Counted from the stretch's first letter, positions 43,235 through 52,830 are shown. The stretch: 64,000 bases of DNA from Lutibacter oceani (GCF_003384935.1 NZ_QTTQ01000009.1:682001-746000), one strand, 5' to 3'. The notes: generated by a model from the letters alone, not told the origin. Numbers and translations: made by a program.

Positions 43235-43626
43235 TGAAAAAAATAAGAAAACATATCTTAAAAACGATTGCTCTTTTGGCAATCGTTTTTGGTTGTTCAA
43301 GTAATTCTGAAAACCCTCAAGAAGCAGATCAAAATGAATTAAATAAACTAAAAGCTGAGATTGAAAAACTTGTAGATTCTGGAATATGTTCAGAAAACTC
43401 TGATTGTGATTTTATTGCCTTTGGAAGTAAACCCTGTGGCGGAGCTTGGAGCTATTTAGTTTTTAACAATTCTATAAATGTAGAATTATTAAAAGAAAAA
43501 GTAACTGTATATAACAATATTGAAGCTGCTTTTAATAGTAAATGGGGTATTATTTCAGATTGCATGGCGGTAACTCCCCCAAATAATATTGAGTGTATAA
43601 ATGGAAAATGTACTGCCATTTATTAG
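43234..43626 (+). CDS. Cys-rich lipoprotein of unknown function
   Basis: 130 residues from ATG 43234. Lipobox IVFGC, a charged linker, then a compact domain with six Cys: SGICSENSDCDFIAFGSKPC GG, ISDC, IECINGKC. Six Cys in an exported domain suggests three disulfides. I do not recognise a named family. Translation is coupled to the bacilliredoxin gene by a 1-bp overlap. Confidence 0.8.
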   Translation: MKKIRKHILKTIALLAIVFGCSSNSENPQEADQNELNKLKAEIEKLVDSGICSENSDCDFIAFGSKPCGGAWSYLVFNNSINVELLKEKVTVYNNIEAAFNSKWGIISDCMAVTPPNNIECINGKCTAIY

Positions 43627-43639
43627 TTGAAATTAAAAA

Positions 43640-45076
43640 TTATAAAGTCCAGCCTTTTCTATATGCTCTTTTAACAAATTGGTTAGCCTCTTCAAAATTG
43701 GTGATCTTCATATTTGCACCATCCCATAATAGTTTTTTACGTCCAGGATAATTAAACCCATTGCCATTTTTTTCACGAATATTGTAGCTTCTTATCGCTA
43801 AATTACCCATTAAAATAGATTCTGTTAAAGGTCCCGCAAAATCAAAAGATGAAGTTAATTGCTGGTGTTTTTTACTTCCATAACCATCTTTACATGCTTC
43901 AACCCACATGGCCTGATGCCCATTTTCTGGCAAAGAATTTACTTCTTCAGAAGTATCTTCAATTATTTCTCCCGAATTTAAATACAATTTAGGATTTCTA
44001 CCATAGGTTCCGCAAGTCATAATTCCTTTTTCTCCAATCATAATAACACCATTTGAACCATCTTCATCACCAATAGCGTGATCCGCTGGTATTAATTCAG
44101 GATGAAAAGGTCTTAACCCTCCATCAGTCCAAGTCATTTTTACATCACAAGGATTTTTTTCATTCGGTTCAAATTTCAACTGTGTTCTTGAAGATGGCGG
44201 ACAAGAATCCGGGTAATAATCTGGTGTCCAATCTTTAGAAAAAATAGCTCCAACACTACTTTCAACTTCGGTAGGATATCCCAATCCTAAAACTCTAAAT
44301 GGCGGATCCATTAAATGACAACCCATATCTCCCATTGCTCCAGTTCCAAAATTCCACCAACCTCTCCATTTAAATGGATGGTACAATGGGTGATAGTCTA
44401 CCCATTTTGCAGGTCCAACCCAATTTTCCCAATCCAACCCATCTAACATTGTTGGTTTATCCGTTGGAGTTGCAATTCCTTGTGGCCAAACAGGTCTGTT
44501 AGTCCATACATGAACTTCACTTACTTTTCCAATAGCACCTTCATTAAACCATTTTTGCATAGTTTTTACACCTTCCCCAGAAGCTCCCTGATTTCCCATT
44601 TGGGTTACAATTTTATATGTATTGGCTGCTTCAGTTAAAACCCTTGCCTCATAAATATTATGAGTTAATGGTTTTTGAACATACACATGTTTATTCAATT
44701 GCATTGCAGCATGAGTTATAACTGCATGGGTATGATCTGGCGTTGATACTGTTACTGCATCAATATCAGGCATTGCATCAAACATTTTTCTAAAATCTTT
44801 GAATTTTTTTGCATTTGGAAATTTTTCAAATGCATTGGAAGCCCTTCCCCAATCTACATCACATATTGCAGCAATATTTGAAGCTCCATTATTATACACA
44901 TTTACCGTATCACTAAAGCCTTTACCACCAGCACCTACTACCGCAACATTTAATTGATCACTCGGAGCAATAAACCCTCGTCCCAAAACATGTCTAGGAA
45001 TAATTGAAATCCCAGCTGCAACAACAGCACTTTTTTTAATAAAATTTCTCCTACTATTGTTACTTTCTGTTTTCAT
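43640..45076 (-). CDS. Gfo/Idh/MocA family oxidoreductase, Tat-exported
   Basis: 478 residues. Tat signal SRRNFIKKSAVVAAG, then an N-terminal Rossmann fold (VAVVGAGGKGFSDTV), ICDVDWGRA, VQKPLTHNIYEA with the family Lys of the EKP motif (here QKP), and a C-terminal alpha/beta domain with GAMGDMGCHLMDPPF. It probably oxidises a sugar hydroxyl with tightly bound NAD(P) in the periplasm. Last gene of the left arm of the carbohydrate locus. Confidence 0.9.
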   Translation of the reverse strand: MKTESNNSRRNFIKKSAVVAAGISIIPRHVLGRGFIAPSDQLNVAVVGAGGKGFSDTVNVYNNGASNIAAICDVDWGRASNAFEKFPNAKKFKDFRKMFDAMPDIDAVTVSTPDHTHAVITHAAMQLNKHVYVQKPLTHNIYEARVLTEAANTYKIVTQMGNQGASGEGVKTMQKWFNEGAIGKVSEVHVWTNRPVWPQGIATPTDKPTMLDGLDWENWVGPAKWVDYHPLYHPFKWRGWWNFGTGAMGDMGCHLMDPPFRVLGLGYPTEVESSVGAIFSKDWTPDYYPDSCPPSSRTQLKFEPNEKNPCDVKMTWTDGGLRPFHPELIPADHAIGDEDGSNGVIMIGEKGIMTCGTYGRNPKLYLNSGEIIEDTSEEVNSLPENGHQAMWVEACKDGYGSKKHQQLTSSFDFAGPLTESILMGNLAIRSYNIREKNGNGFNYPGRKKLLWDGANMKITNFEEANQFVKRAYRKGWTL

Positions 45077-45084
45077 AATTATTT

Positions 45085-46035
45085 TTAGTTTAAAAAATTG
45101 TCTGACTTTAAATATGCATTTATTACTGCTTGCTCTCCTTCTTTTCCTTCTAAAGAATTTCCGTGCTCCATTCCTAAAATACCATTAAATCCTTTTGAAT
45201 GAATAAATTTAAAAATATTTTTGAAATTAATCTCTCCTGTTGTGGGTTCATTTCTTCCCGGGTTGTCACCAATTTGAAAATAGGCTATTTCATCCCAAGA
45301 TTTTTCTATATTAGGAATTAAATTTCCTTCTTGAACTTGCTGGTGATAAATATCGAATAATATTTTGCAGGAAGGGCTGTTTACAGATTTACATATTTGA
45401 TATGCTTGTGGACTTTCAGTTAAAAAAAGCCCCGGATGATTGTAAAAATTCAATGGTTCTAAAACCATTATCAAATTATTTTTTTCTAATATTTCAGAAG
45501 CATATTTTAACGATTCAACAACATTTGCCGTTTGATAATTTATATTCTGGTTTAAATCTAAATGTCCAGGCACAACAGTCATCCAAGTAGCATTTACTCT
45601 TTTTGCAACTTCAACAGATTTTTTTATATCCTCTAAAAACTCTTCTCTATATGAAATAGCTCCACTTGTAAGATTTGGTTTATCCCAGTAAATTTTATGA
45701 GCAACAAAAACACCCATTTTCATGTTTTTATCAACTAATAAATTTCCAATTTTATTTTGTAATTCAATTGGTCTATTTCGCATTTCATTGTCTTCAAAAG
45801 CTGTAAATCCTTGTTCAGCCATAAAGTTAATTTCATCTAGTGGATTTTCTCCGGCATGGTTTTTAAACATTCCAATATGCGGAGCATAATTTAAATTAAA
45901 TGATGGTTTGCTTTCAATTTTACCTGAAGTATTATTCATGGCTTTTAACCCTAAAGACCCAAAACTTAAAGCCGAACTTAATACAGCTGTTTTTTTTATA
46001 AATGACCTTCTGCTATTTAATTGATTTTCTTTCAT
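45085..46035 (-). CDS. TIM-barrel sugar isomerase/epimerase family protein, Tat-exported
   Basis: 316 residues. Tat signal SRRSFIKKTAVLSSAL, then an AP-endonuclease-2/hydroxypyruvate isomerase-like barrel: EPLNFYNHPG and FDIYHQQVQEG carry metal-binding Glu/Asp/His, with GMEHGNSLEG near the end. It overlaps the DUF1080 gene by 4 bp (ATGA). Related proteins act as isomerases or hydratases of keto-sugars; the exact reaction is open. Confidence 0.85.
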   Translation of the reverse strand: MKENQLNSRRSFIKKTAVLSSALSFGSLGLKAMNNTSGKIESKPSFNLNYAPHIGMFKNHAGENPLDEINFMAEQGFTAFEDNEMRNRPIELQNKIGNLLVDKNMKMGVFVAHKIYWDKPNLTSGAISYREEFLEDIKKSVEVAKRVNATWMTVVPGHLDLNQNINYQTANVVESLKYASEILEKNNLIMVLEPLNFYNHPGLFLTESPQAYQICKSVNSPSCKILFDIYHQQVQEGNLIPNIEKSWDEIAYFQIGDNPGRNEPTTGEINFKNIFKFIHSKGFNGILGMEHGNSLEGKEGEQAVINAYLKSDNFLN

Positions 46036-46838
46036 AAATCTTTAGGTAAAAGTTCTAGCAATTCAATGTTTCTAAATTCAATAGGATGACTTTCACTTTG
46101 AAGTGAAATAAAACCACTTTTTAATGGACTTCCTTCTTTAGATTCCCAAGTTTCCTTATCAATATCTATGGCACCTCCAATAGTTGGTTTATAATATGTG
46201 ATTACAGTTTCTCCATTTATTTTATGAGAAATTATAGAATCGTTTCTTACTTCAACTTCTAAGTTTACCCATTGCTCGTCATGAAATGTTTTTGAAGTTG
46301 AATTGATACAGTGGGTTGTTACAGTTTCATCATTTAAAACAATATTGGTTCCTGGCGTACAAACATTTCCTGTTGGACGCTCTTCACTACCCAAACCTCC
46401 CAAAAGTTGTACTTCAATGGAAACTGGAAAGTCTTGGTTTAAACCCATACTTTCTGGAGATTGAGAATGTATCATAACTCCACTATTTTTTTGAGCCCAT
46501 TCCTGACCATCTTTTAATTGCTCACCAATAAATCGATATTGCAATCGTAATTTATAATCTGAAAATGCTTTTTTATAAAAAATATGACCAAAAGAAGTTC
46601 CAAAAGTATCTTTGTATTTATTATAATTTACTTGAAGAACTCCATTTTTGGCTATAAATGTACTGTTGTAATTTTCACCGGTAGGATGACCTTTAATTTT
46701 AACTACCCAATCATCTAAATCTTTACCATTAAATAATTTAACCCACTCTTTTGAAGTGTTTGAAGTTACTTTTTCTTTACAATTTATTACAGTTAATAAA
46801 ATTGTAAAACAGCAAAATAATTTAAATGCAAACTTCAT
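46032..46838 (-). CDS. DUF1080 / 3-keto-disaccharide hydrolase family lipoprotein
   Basis: 268 residues with lipobox TVINC. The jelly-roll domain starts WVKLFNGKDLDDWVVKIKGH (~33-52), with NSGVMIHSQSPE and EVQLLGG, and ends LKSGFISLQSESHPIEFRNIELLEL. This family cleaves 3-keto-glycosides. It lies between GMC subunit 3 and the Tat-exported barrel, which fits periplasmic cleavage after oxidation. Confidence 0.88.
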   Translation of the reverse strand: MKFAFKLFCCFTILLTVINCKEKVTSNTSKEWVKLFNGKDLDDWVVKIKGHPTGENYNSTFIAKNGVLQVNYNKYKDTFGTSFGHIFYKKAFSDYKLRLQYRFIGEQLKDGQEWAQKNSGVMIHSQSPESMGLNQDFPVSIEVQLLGGLGSEERPTGNVCTPGTNIVLNDETVTTHCINSTSKTFHDEQWVNLEVEVRNDSIISHKINGETVITYYKPTIGGAIDIDKETWESKEGSPLKSGFISLQSESHPIEFRNIELLELLPKDL

Positions 46839-46849
46839 AGAATTTTAAT

Positions 46850-47428
46850 TTATAAAGAATATGCTTTTCCTCCTGTAAGTTCTTGCAAATCTCCACAATA
46901 GTATGCTCCTGGTACTGGATCGTAAGCCAGTACTGTTTCTCCAACAGTCTCACTAATTTTATAAGCATTTATAGCCGACCACTTTATACTGTTTAATAAA
47001 TCAGAAATGGTCATTGGTTGATCATTAGGTGTTGCAGGTTCATTAAATAACATTTGATTATCTAAAAGATCTTTATAATTATCTTCATTAACTTTAGACA
47101 GATTTTTATTATAAGTTGTTTTAATATGTGCAACCAAAGTACCAAACGCTGTTTTCATCCTGTTTTGCTCTTCAATATCCAATACTTCATCTGCGTATTT
47201 ATCCATAAACTGAGGAACATTTACTTCAGAAGCTGAAGGCGTATCTGTTTTTGGTAAAATAATATCAACTAAAGCAGTAATAACAATTCCCTGCTCATCA
47301 GTAAAAAAAGTAGGAGTCCAAGTTGCGGCATCACTTGTACAGCTTTGTAATAAACTAATTAATGATGGTGTAGCAACTACAAATCCTGTTCCTAAACCAA
47401 TTTTTTTTAATGCGTCTCTTCTTTTCAT
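46850..47428 (-). CDS. Gluconate 2-dehydrogenase subunit 3 family protein (GMC dehydrogenase gamma subunit)
   Basis: 192 residues. Tat-type N-terminus MKRRDALKKIGLG with hydrophobic core and a possible lipobox LLQSC (~30). Body matches Gluconate_2-dh3 (FFTDEQGIVITALVDIILPKTDTPSASEVNVPQ split over ~43-75). Such small subunits carry the folded GMC subunit, which has no signal of its own, through the Tat pore. It follows the GMC gene by 10 bp. Confidence 0.9.
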   Translation of the reverse strand: MKRRDALKKIGLGTGFVVATPSLISLLQSCTSDAATWTPTFFTDEQGIVITALVDIILPKTDTPSASEVNVPQFMDKYADEVLDIEEQNRMKTAFGTLVAHIKTTYNKNLSKVNEDNYKDLLDNQMLFNEPATPNDQPMTISDLLNSIKWSAINAYKISETVGETVLAYDPVPGAYYCGDLQELTGGKAYSL

Positions 47429-47438
47429 TATCTATATT

Positions 47439-49157
47439 TTAAAGATTCCCTTTTTTAATTTGTTCAGCGGCAAAATTAGCAGCTCTCGCTGTAAATGCCA
47501 TATAGGTTAAAGATGGGTTTTGACATCCTGCAGAAGTCATAAAAGCACCATCAGTTACAAATACATTTTTACAAGTATGAACTTGGTTGTATTTATTAAG
47601 TACCGATGTTTTAGGATCGTGTCCCATTCTTGCAGTTCCCATTTCGTGAATACCTAATCCCATGGCTTTGCCTCCATTATCATACCCGGTAACATTTTTA
47701 AAACCTGCTGCAGTAAGCATTTTTTCAGCTTGTTCTTTCATATCTTTTCGCATAGCCATTTCATTATCGCCAAAAGCTGCGTCAAAAGTTATGGTAGGCA
47801 ATCCCCATTCATCTTTTTTCTCATAATCTAAATACATACGATTACTATGGTCTGGTAACGTTTCTCCAAAAGCTGTTAGAGAAATTCGCCATTGTCCAGG
47901 CTTTAAAATTTCTTCTTTCAGCTCTTTCCCGTATTTAAGTTCAGCAACCAATTCAGATGAACTTCCACGTCCTGCACCACCTTGATATCCATAACCTCTT
48001 AAAAATTCTTTTTGATCTGTATCTCCACCCAAGTTTCTAAATCTTGGAATATAAACGCCATTAGCTCTACGGCCCTTATTGTATTTATCATCAAAGCCTT
48101 CAGCTATTCCTGATGCTCCTACATGAAAATGATGATCCATAATATTATGCCCTAACTCACCACTATCATTTCCTAAACCATTTGGAAAGCGTTCAGATTT
48201 TGATTGCAATAAAATGGAGGCAGATGCAATTGCTGATGCACAAAGGAAAATTACTTTAGCTTTAAATACGAATACTTCTTTAGTTTCAGCATCAATTACT
48301 TTTACCCCAGAAGCTTTTCCAGTTTTCTCATCATATATAACTTCATGAGCTATTGAATTTGGTCTTAAAGTCATATTTCCAGTAGCTTCCGCAGTTGGAA
48401 GTGTTGAGGAATTACTACTAAAATATGCTCCAAAAGGACAACCTCTCATACAACGATCTCTATACTGACAAGTACTTCGTCCTAATCCAGGTTTTGTACC
48501 TTCGGTAATATGAGCAGTTCTACCAATGGTTAACACACGATCATCAAAATTTTCAGCAATCTTCTCTTTTAAATGTTCTTCTACACAATTTAAATTCATT
48601 GGTTTCAATAACTTCCCATCAGGAAGTTGTTTTAAACCTAAATTTTCACCACTTACGCCAATAAACTCCTCCACTTTATCATACCAGGGAGCAATGTCAT
48701 TATAACGTACAGGCCAGTCAACACCAATGTTTTCTTTTTTATTTGCTTCAAAATCAAAATCGCTTAACCTATAACTTTGCCTTCCCCACATTAAAGAACG
48801 TCCACCAACATGATAACCTCTAATCCAGTCAAAACGTCTATCCTCGTTATAAGGGTGTTTAATATCGTCTACAAAAAAGTGTTGATATTCCTCTTTTGTT
48901 ACGTACCCTGTTCTATGTTGTTTGTATTTTCTTTCTCGGGTTTCTCTTGATGGTTGACCTCCATTTGGTAAATCCCAAGGATCCATATTCATTGTTGGGT
49001 AATCCTCAATATGCTTTACCATTCGTCCTCTTTCGAGCACCAATGTTTTTAATCCATTTTCACAAAGCTCCTTTGCTGCCCAACCTCCTGATATACCAGT
49101 TCCAATTACAATGGCATCAAAACTTTCTAGACCATCTGATGTTAAATTTTTATTCAT
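47439..49157 (-). CDS. GMC family FAD-dependent sugar dehydrogenase, catalytic subunit
   Basis: 572 residues. FAD-binding AIVIGTGISGGWAAKEL (~15-31), GGRSLMWGRQSYR, C-terminal GTARMGHDPKTSV and the catalytic GCQNPSLTYMAFTARAA. A C-x5-C-x3-C cluster (CQYRDRCMRGC, ~226-236) equals the spacing of the 3Fe-4S site of bacterial FAD-glucose dehydrogenases. No signal peptide; export would rely on the subunit 3 gene next door. First gene of the left arm. Likely oxidises a sugar C3 hydroxyl (inference). Confidence 0.9.
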   Translation of the reverse strand: MNKNLTSDGLESFDAIVIGTGISGGWAAKELCENGLKTLVLERGRMVKHIEDYPTMNMDPWDLPNGGQPSRETRERKYKQHRTGYVTKEEYQHFFVDDIKHPYNEDRRFDWIRGYHVGGRSLMWGRQSYRLSDFDFEANKKENIGVDWPVRYNDIAPWYDKVEEFIGVSGENLGLKQLPDGKLLKPMNLNCVEEHLKEKIAENFDDRVLTIGRTAHITEGTKPGLGRSTCQYRDRCMRGCPFGAYFSSNSSTLPTAEATGNMTLRPNSIAHEVIYDEKTGKASGVKVIDAETKEVFVFKAKVIFLCASAIASASILLQSKSERFPNGLGNDSGELGHNIMDHHFHVGASGIAEGFDDKYNKGRRANGVYIPRFRNLGGDTDQKEFLRGYGYQGGAGRGSSSELVAELKYGKELKEEILKPGQWRISLTAFGETLPDHSNRMYLDYEKKDEWGLPTITFDAAFGDNEMAMRKDMKEQAEKMLTAAGFKNVTGYDNGGKAMGLGIHEMGTARMGHDPKTSVLNKYNQVHTCKNVFVTDGAFMTSAGCQNPSLTYMAFTARAANFAAEQIKKGNL

Positions 49158-49269
49158 TTTAAATAATTAAATATTAAGTTGTTATTTTATTTCAAAAACT
49201 AATTTTAAAAATATTAATTGCCAGTTTCTAAAATACACACAAAAGTTATTTTAAATTCTATCCATTTTT

Positions 49270-49306
49270 CCGAAAACGATTTCGAAAATTTCGAAATCGT
49301 TTTCGG
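49270..49306. promoter_or_regulatory. 37-bp nested palindrome, candidate operator of the divergent carbohydrate locus
   Basis: Perfect 18-bp arms (CCGAAAACGATTTCGAAA and complement) around one A. Each half is itself a dyad CGAAA-N4-TTTCG (49271-49284 and 49292-49305), spaced 21 bp, two helical turns. It lies almost midway between the GMC start (49157) and the AraC start (49413), with no T-run. The AAAACGATTT core recalls LacI-type operators. The rest of the 255-bp gap is A/T-rich without a clear TAnnTTTG. Confidence 0.75.
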
Positions 49307-49412
49307 AACTGTATTTATTTTTTTGTTTAAAAAACTAATCTTTCTTTAAAAGAATTTTTTATTAAAGTTCAAATTATATAATTTAGAAATTATTAATGTT
49401 CATTTTTTTTCA

Positions 49413-50447
49413 GTGAAAATAAATATACAAGAAATTCAGCCTTATGAAGCCGATGGTGTTGTTTACCATGCAGACACATGTTTGCCTTTAGTGGATGCTG
49501 TTGAAAGGAAAAAATTAAAATTTAAAGCACTTGCAAGGTATACGTATCCAGGAAATCGATTAACAAACGACACACTTGGCTTAAACAGTGTTGGTTACTG
49601 GGATGCGAATGAACCACAAGATTGGGGACTTGACTGGCATAGAAATGAAGGTTTGGAAATTCATTTTTTAGAATCTGGAACAATGCCTTATTCTCAAGAA
49701 AACAAAGAACTGGAATTATCCCCAAACCACCTTACAATTACGCGCCCCTGGGAAGCACATAAAGTTGGAAATCCAGCTATTGGAATGGGTAAATTTTATT
49801 GGGTGATTATTGATTTAGATGTCCGCAGACCACACCAAAATTGGGATTGGCCAGATTGGATAATGTTAGCCCCAAATGATCTTTTAAGACTTACAACCAT
49901 TTTAAGACAAAATGAAAAATGGTTGTGGAAAGCTGATAAAAGAGTTAGAGATTGTTTTCAGCGTATTGGAAAAGCAGTTGATAGCGATATTGAAGGAAAT
50001 AATTCATCAATTATTAGGCTTTTGGTAAATTACCTTTTAATACTTTTATTAGACCTTTTGAATACTGAAGAAGTTGTTCTAAATGAATCACTTACAGACA
50101 GTTCAAGAAGTGTTAAACTATTTCTTAATGAACTAAAAAACAATCTTTCTGAAGCTTGGACAATAGAGCAAATGGCTCATTCTGCTGGAGTAGGTTTAAC
50201 AAGGTTTACACACCATTGTAAACAGCTAACAAATTTAACACCTATGCGTTATTTAACTATGAAACGAATTGAAATGTCTAAAAATATTTTACTAGAAAAC
50301 AATCATTACAGTATTGCAGAAGTTGCTTACAGTTGTGGTTTTGCAACAAGCCAATATTTTTCAACAGTATTTAAACGCCATGAAAAATGCACTCCTATTG
50401 AGTATAAACATAAAAATTGCTTACATTTAAAAGAACAAATAAAATAA
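49413..50447 (+). CDS. AraC family transcriptional regulator, GTG start
   Basis: 344 residues from GTG 49413; no in-frame ATG precedes it. N-terminal cupin-like sensor (EIHFLESGTMPYS, TITRPWEAHKVG, ~70-130), middle helical part, and two HTH motifs at the C-terminus: WTIEQMAHSAGVGLTRFTHH and YSIAEVAYSCGFATSQYFSTVFKRH. It heads the right arm, and probably controls one or both arms in response to a sugar. Confidence 0.9.
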   Translation: MKINIQEIQPYEADGVVYHADTCLPLVDAVERKKLKFKALARYTYPGNRLTNDTLGLNSVGYWDANEPQDWGLDWHRNEGLEIHFLESGTMPYSQENKELELSPNHLTITRPWEAHKVGNPAIGMGKFYWVIIDLDVRRPHQNWDWPDWIMLAPNDLLRLTTILRQNEKWLWKADKRVRDCFQRIGKAVDSDIEGNNSSIIRLLVNYLLILLLDLLNTEEVVLNESLTDSSRSVKLFLNELKNNLSEAWTIEQMAHSAGVGLTRFTHHCKQLTNLTPMRYLTMKRIEMSKNILLENNHYSIAEVAYSCGFATSQYFSTVFKRHEKCTPIEYKHKNCLHLKEQIK

Positions 50448-50583
50448 CATAATTTTAAATAAATATTAAGTGTTAAAATTGTTTAAAATTTTTCACTGAA
50501 TAAAAACAAACAGTTTTAAAAAATTGATTTTTTACATTCACATATCATATTAGTTAACAAAATTCAACTTCAAATAATAAATT

Positions 50584-51582
50584 ATGAAACTCAAACAAAT
50601 TACACTCAAAACAACCATACTGGTAGTAGCTTTTTCAATTCTTGGCTTCTATTCATGCAAAGACACTAAAAAAGACCAACCTAAGGAAGAAATAACAGTT
50701 GTGAAAGAAGAAAACCCAGTTTTCTTTAAATTATCTTTAGCGCAATGGTCACTAAACCAACAAATTAGAAATGGCGAAATGAATCCTATCGATTTTGCTC
50801 AAAAAGCAAGTGAATTAGGTTTTGAAGGTATTGAATATGTAAGCCAGTTATACACCCCTGAATTACAAAAAACGGAGGATCAAAAATTGGCAATGGAAAC
50901 ATTGTTAAATACTTTAAAAGAAAAAAGTGATACATACAAGGTTCAAAGTTTATTGATTATGGTTGATAATGAAGGAGATTTAGCCGCAACAGAGGAAGCT
51001 CTTAGAGATGAAGCTGTAGAAAATCATAAAAAATGGGTTGATGCTGCACAATTTTTAGGATGTCATTCTATTCGGGTAAATCTTTTTGGAACTAATGATC
51101 CTGAAGTTTGGAAACAAACAGCTGCAGATGGTCTTACAAAATTAGCAAACTATGCTGCGGATAAAAATATTAATATTATTGTTGAAAATCACGGGTATTT
51201 ATCCTCTAATGCTGCCTTACTTGTGGAAGTAATTCATAAAGTAAACCTACCAAATTGTGGAGTACTTCCAGATTTTGGTAATTTTTGCCTAAACCGTGAA
51301 AATGGAGAACGCTGGCAAGCAAAATGTATTGAAGAGTATGACAGATACCAAGGTGTTAAAGAAATGATGCCTGTAGCAAAAGCAGTAAGCGCAAAATCAT
51401 ACGATTTTGATGAAAATGGAGATGAAACAACCATCGACTATACTAAAATGTTACAAATAGTAAAAGATGCAGGTTATAATGGCTTTATAGGTGTAGAATA
51501 TGAAGGGTCTCGTTTAGGGGAAGTTGATGGTATCATCGCCACCAAAAACCTACTATTAAATGCTGCAAAAAAACTAAACTAA
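50584..51582 (+). CDS. TIM-barrel sugar isomerase/epimerase family lipoprotein
   Basis: 332 residues. Lipobox GFYSC, charged linker, then an AP-endonuclease-2-type barrel from LSLAQWSLNQQIRNGEM: FEGIEYVSQLY, IIVENHGYLSS and VLPDFGNFC hold metal-ligand positions and GFIGVEYEGSRLGE closes the barrel. Probably in the periplasm, acting on the same sugar intermediates as the left-arm barrel. Confidence 0.85.
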   Translation: MKLKQITLKTTILVVAFSILGFYSCKDTKKDQPKEEITVVKEENPVFFKLSLAQWSLNQQIRNGEMNPIDFAQKASELGFEGIEYVSQLYTPELQKTEDQKLAMETLLNTLKEKSDTYKVQSLLIMVDNEGDLAATEEALRDEAVENHKKWVDAAQFLGCHSIRVNLFGTNDPEVWKQTAADGLTKLANYAADKNINIIVENHGYLSSNAALLVEVIHKVNLPNCGVLPDFGNFCLNRENGERWQAKCIEEYDRYQGVKEMMPVAKAVSAKSYDFDENGDETTIDYTKMLQIVKDAGYNGFIGVEYEGSRLGEVDGIIATKNLLLNAAKKLN

Positions 51583-51598
51583 CAAAAAGTACATACAT

Positions 51599-52828
51599 AT
51601 GAATAAATCAACACAAATTAGACTGTCTTTAATGATGTTCCTTGAATTTTTTATTTGGGGAGGTTGGTTTGTAACCTTAGGAACTTTTTTAGGGAACAAT
51701 TTAAAAGCCAATGGAGTAGAAATAGGAATGGCATTTTCTACACAATCTTGGGGAGCAATTATTGCACCTTTTATTATAGGGTTAATTGCCGATCGTTTTT
51801 TTAATGCCGAAAAAATATTAGGTGTTTTACATCTTATTGGTGCAATTTTAATGTATCAAATGTCTACAACTACTGAATTTAGTGTTTTTTACCCATATGT
51901 TTTAGGCTATATGATTGCTTATATGCCAACATTAGCCTTAGTAAACTCAGTTTCTTTCAACCAAATGAAAGATCCTGCAAAAGAGTTTTCTTACATCCGT
52001 GTTTGGGGGACAATTGGTTGGATTGTTGCTGGCTTAGCTATTAGCTACTTATTTCATTGGGATTCTTCCGAAGGTATTAAAAGCGGACTTTTGCAAAATA
52101 CTTTTTTAATGACAGCTATTGCCTCAGCAATATTAGGAGTTTTCAGTTTTACATTACCAAAAACTCCACCAAGTGCATCTAAAGATGACAAACTAACCAT
52201 TTCAGATATTTTAGGATTAGACGCTATTAAACTATTAAATAACAGAAATTTTTTAGTGTTTTTTATCTCTTCCATTTTAATATGTATTCCATTGGCTTTT
52301 TATTACCAAAACGCCAATCCATTTTTAGCTGAAATTGGAATGGATAATCCTACAGGAAAAATGACTATCGGACAAATATCTGAAGTAATGTTTATGCTGT
52401 TATTACCCGTATTCTTTAAAAAATATGGCTTCAAAAAAACATTATTATTTGGTATGTTAGCTTGGGCAATTCGCTATGCTTTATTTGCTTATGGAAATGC
52501 TGGTGAATTATCTTTTATGTTATTAATTGGTATTGCTTTACACGGAATTTGCTATGATTTCTTTTTTGTATCAGGACAAATTTATACCAATTCAAAAGCA
52601 GGTGAAAAAATTAAAAGTGCGGCACAAGGATTAATCACTTTAGCTACTTACGGAATAGGTATGTTAATTGGTTTTTGGGTAGCAGGTAAAATTTCAGATG
52701 CGTATTTAATTGCTGAAAATACACATAGCTGGAAAGATATTTGGATATTCCCAGCCATTTTCGCAGTAGGTGTTATGGTGTTTTTTGCTGTGTTATTTAA
52801 AAATGAAGATGTAACCTATAAAGAATAA
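51599..52828 (+). CDS. MFS transporter, nucleoside/sugar symporter (NupG-like) family
   Basis: 409 residues with twelve membrane helices. FFIWGGWFVTLGTFLG in helix 1, APFIIGLIADRFF loop, FSYIRVWGTIGWIVAGL in helix 5. Similar to nucleoside:H+ symporters, a family whose Bacteroidota members often sit with sugar oxidoreductases. It is the only transporter in the locus; there is no SusC/SusD pair. Confidence 0.88.
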   Translation: MNKSTQIRLSLMMFLEFFIWGGWFVTLGTFLGNNLKANGVEIGMAFSTQSWGAIIAPFIIGLIADRFFNAEKILGVLHLIGAILMYQMSTTTEFSVFYPYVLGYMIAYMPTLALVNSVSFNQMKDPAKEFSYIRVWGTIGWIVAGLAISYLFHWDSSEGIKSGLLQNTFLMTAIASAILGVFSFTLPKTPPSASKDDKLTISDILGLDAIKLLNNRNFLVFFISSILICIPLAFYYQNANPFLAEIGMDNPTGKMTIGQISEVMFMLLLPVFFKKYGFKKTLLFGMLAWAIRYALFAYGNAGELSFMLLIGIALHGICYDFFFVSGQIYTNSKAGEKIKSAAQGLITLATYGIGMLIGFWVAGKISDAYLIAENTHSWKDIWIFPAIFAVGVMVFFAVLFKNEDVTYKE

Positions 52829-52830
52829 AT

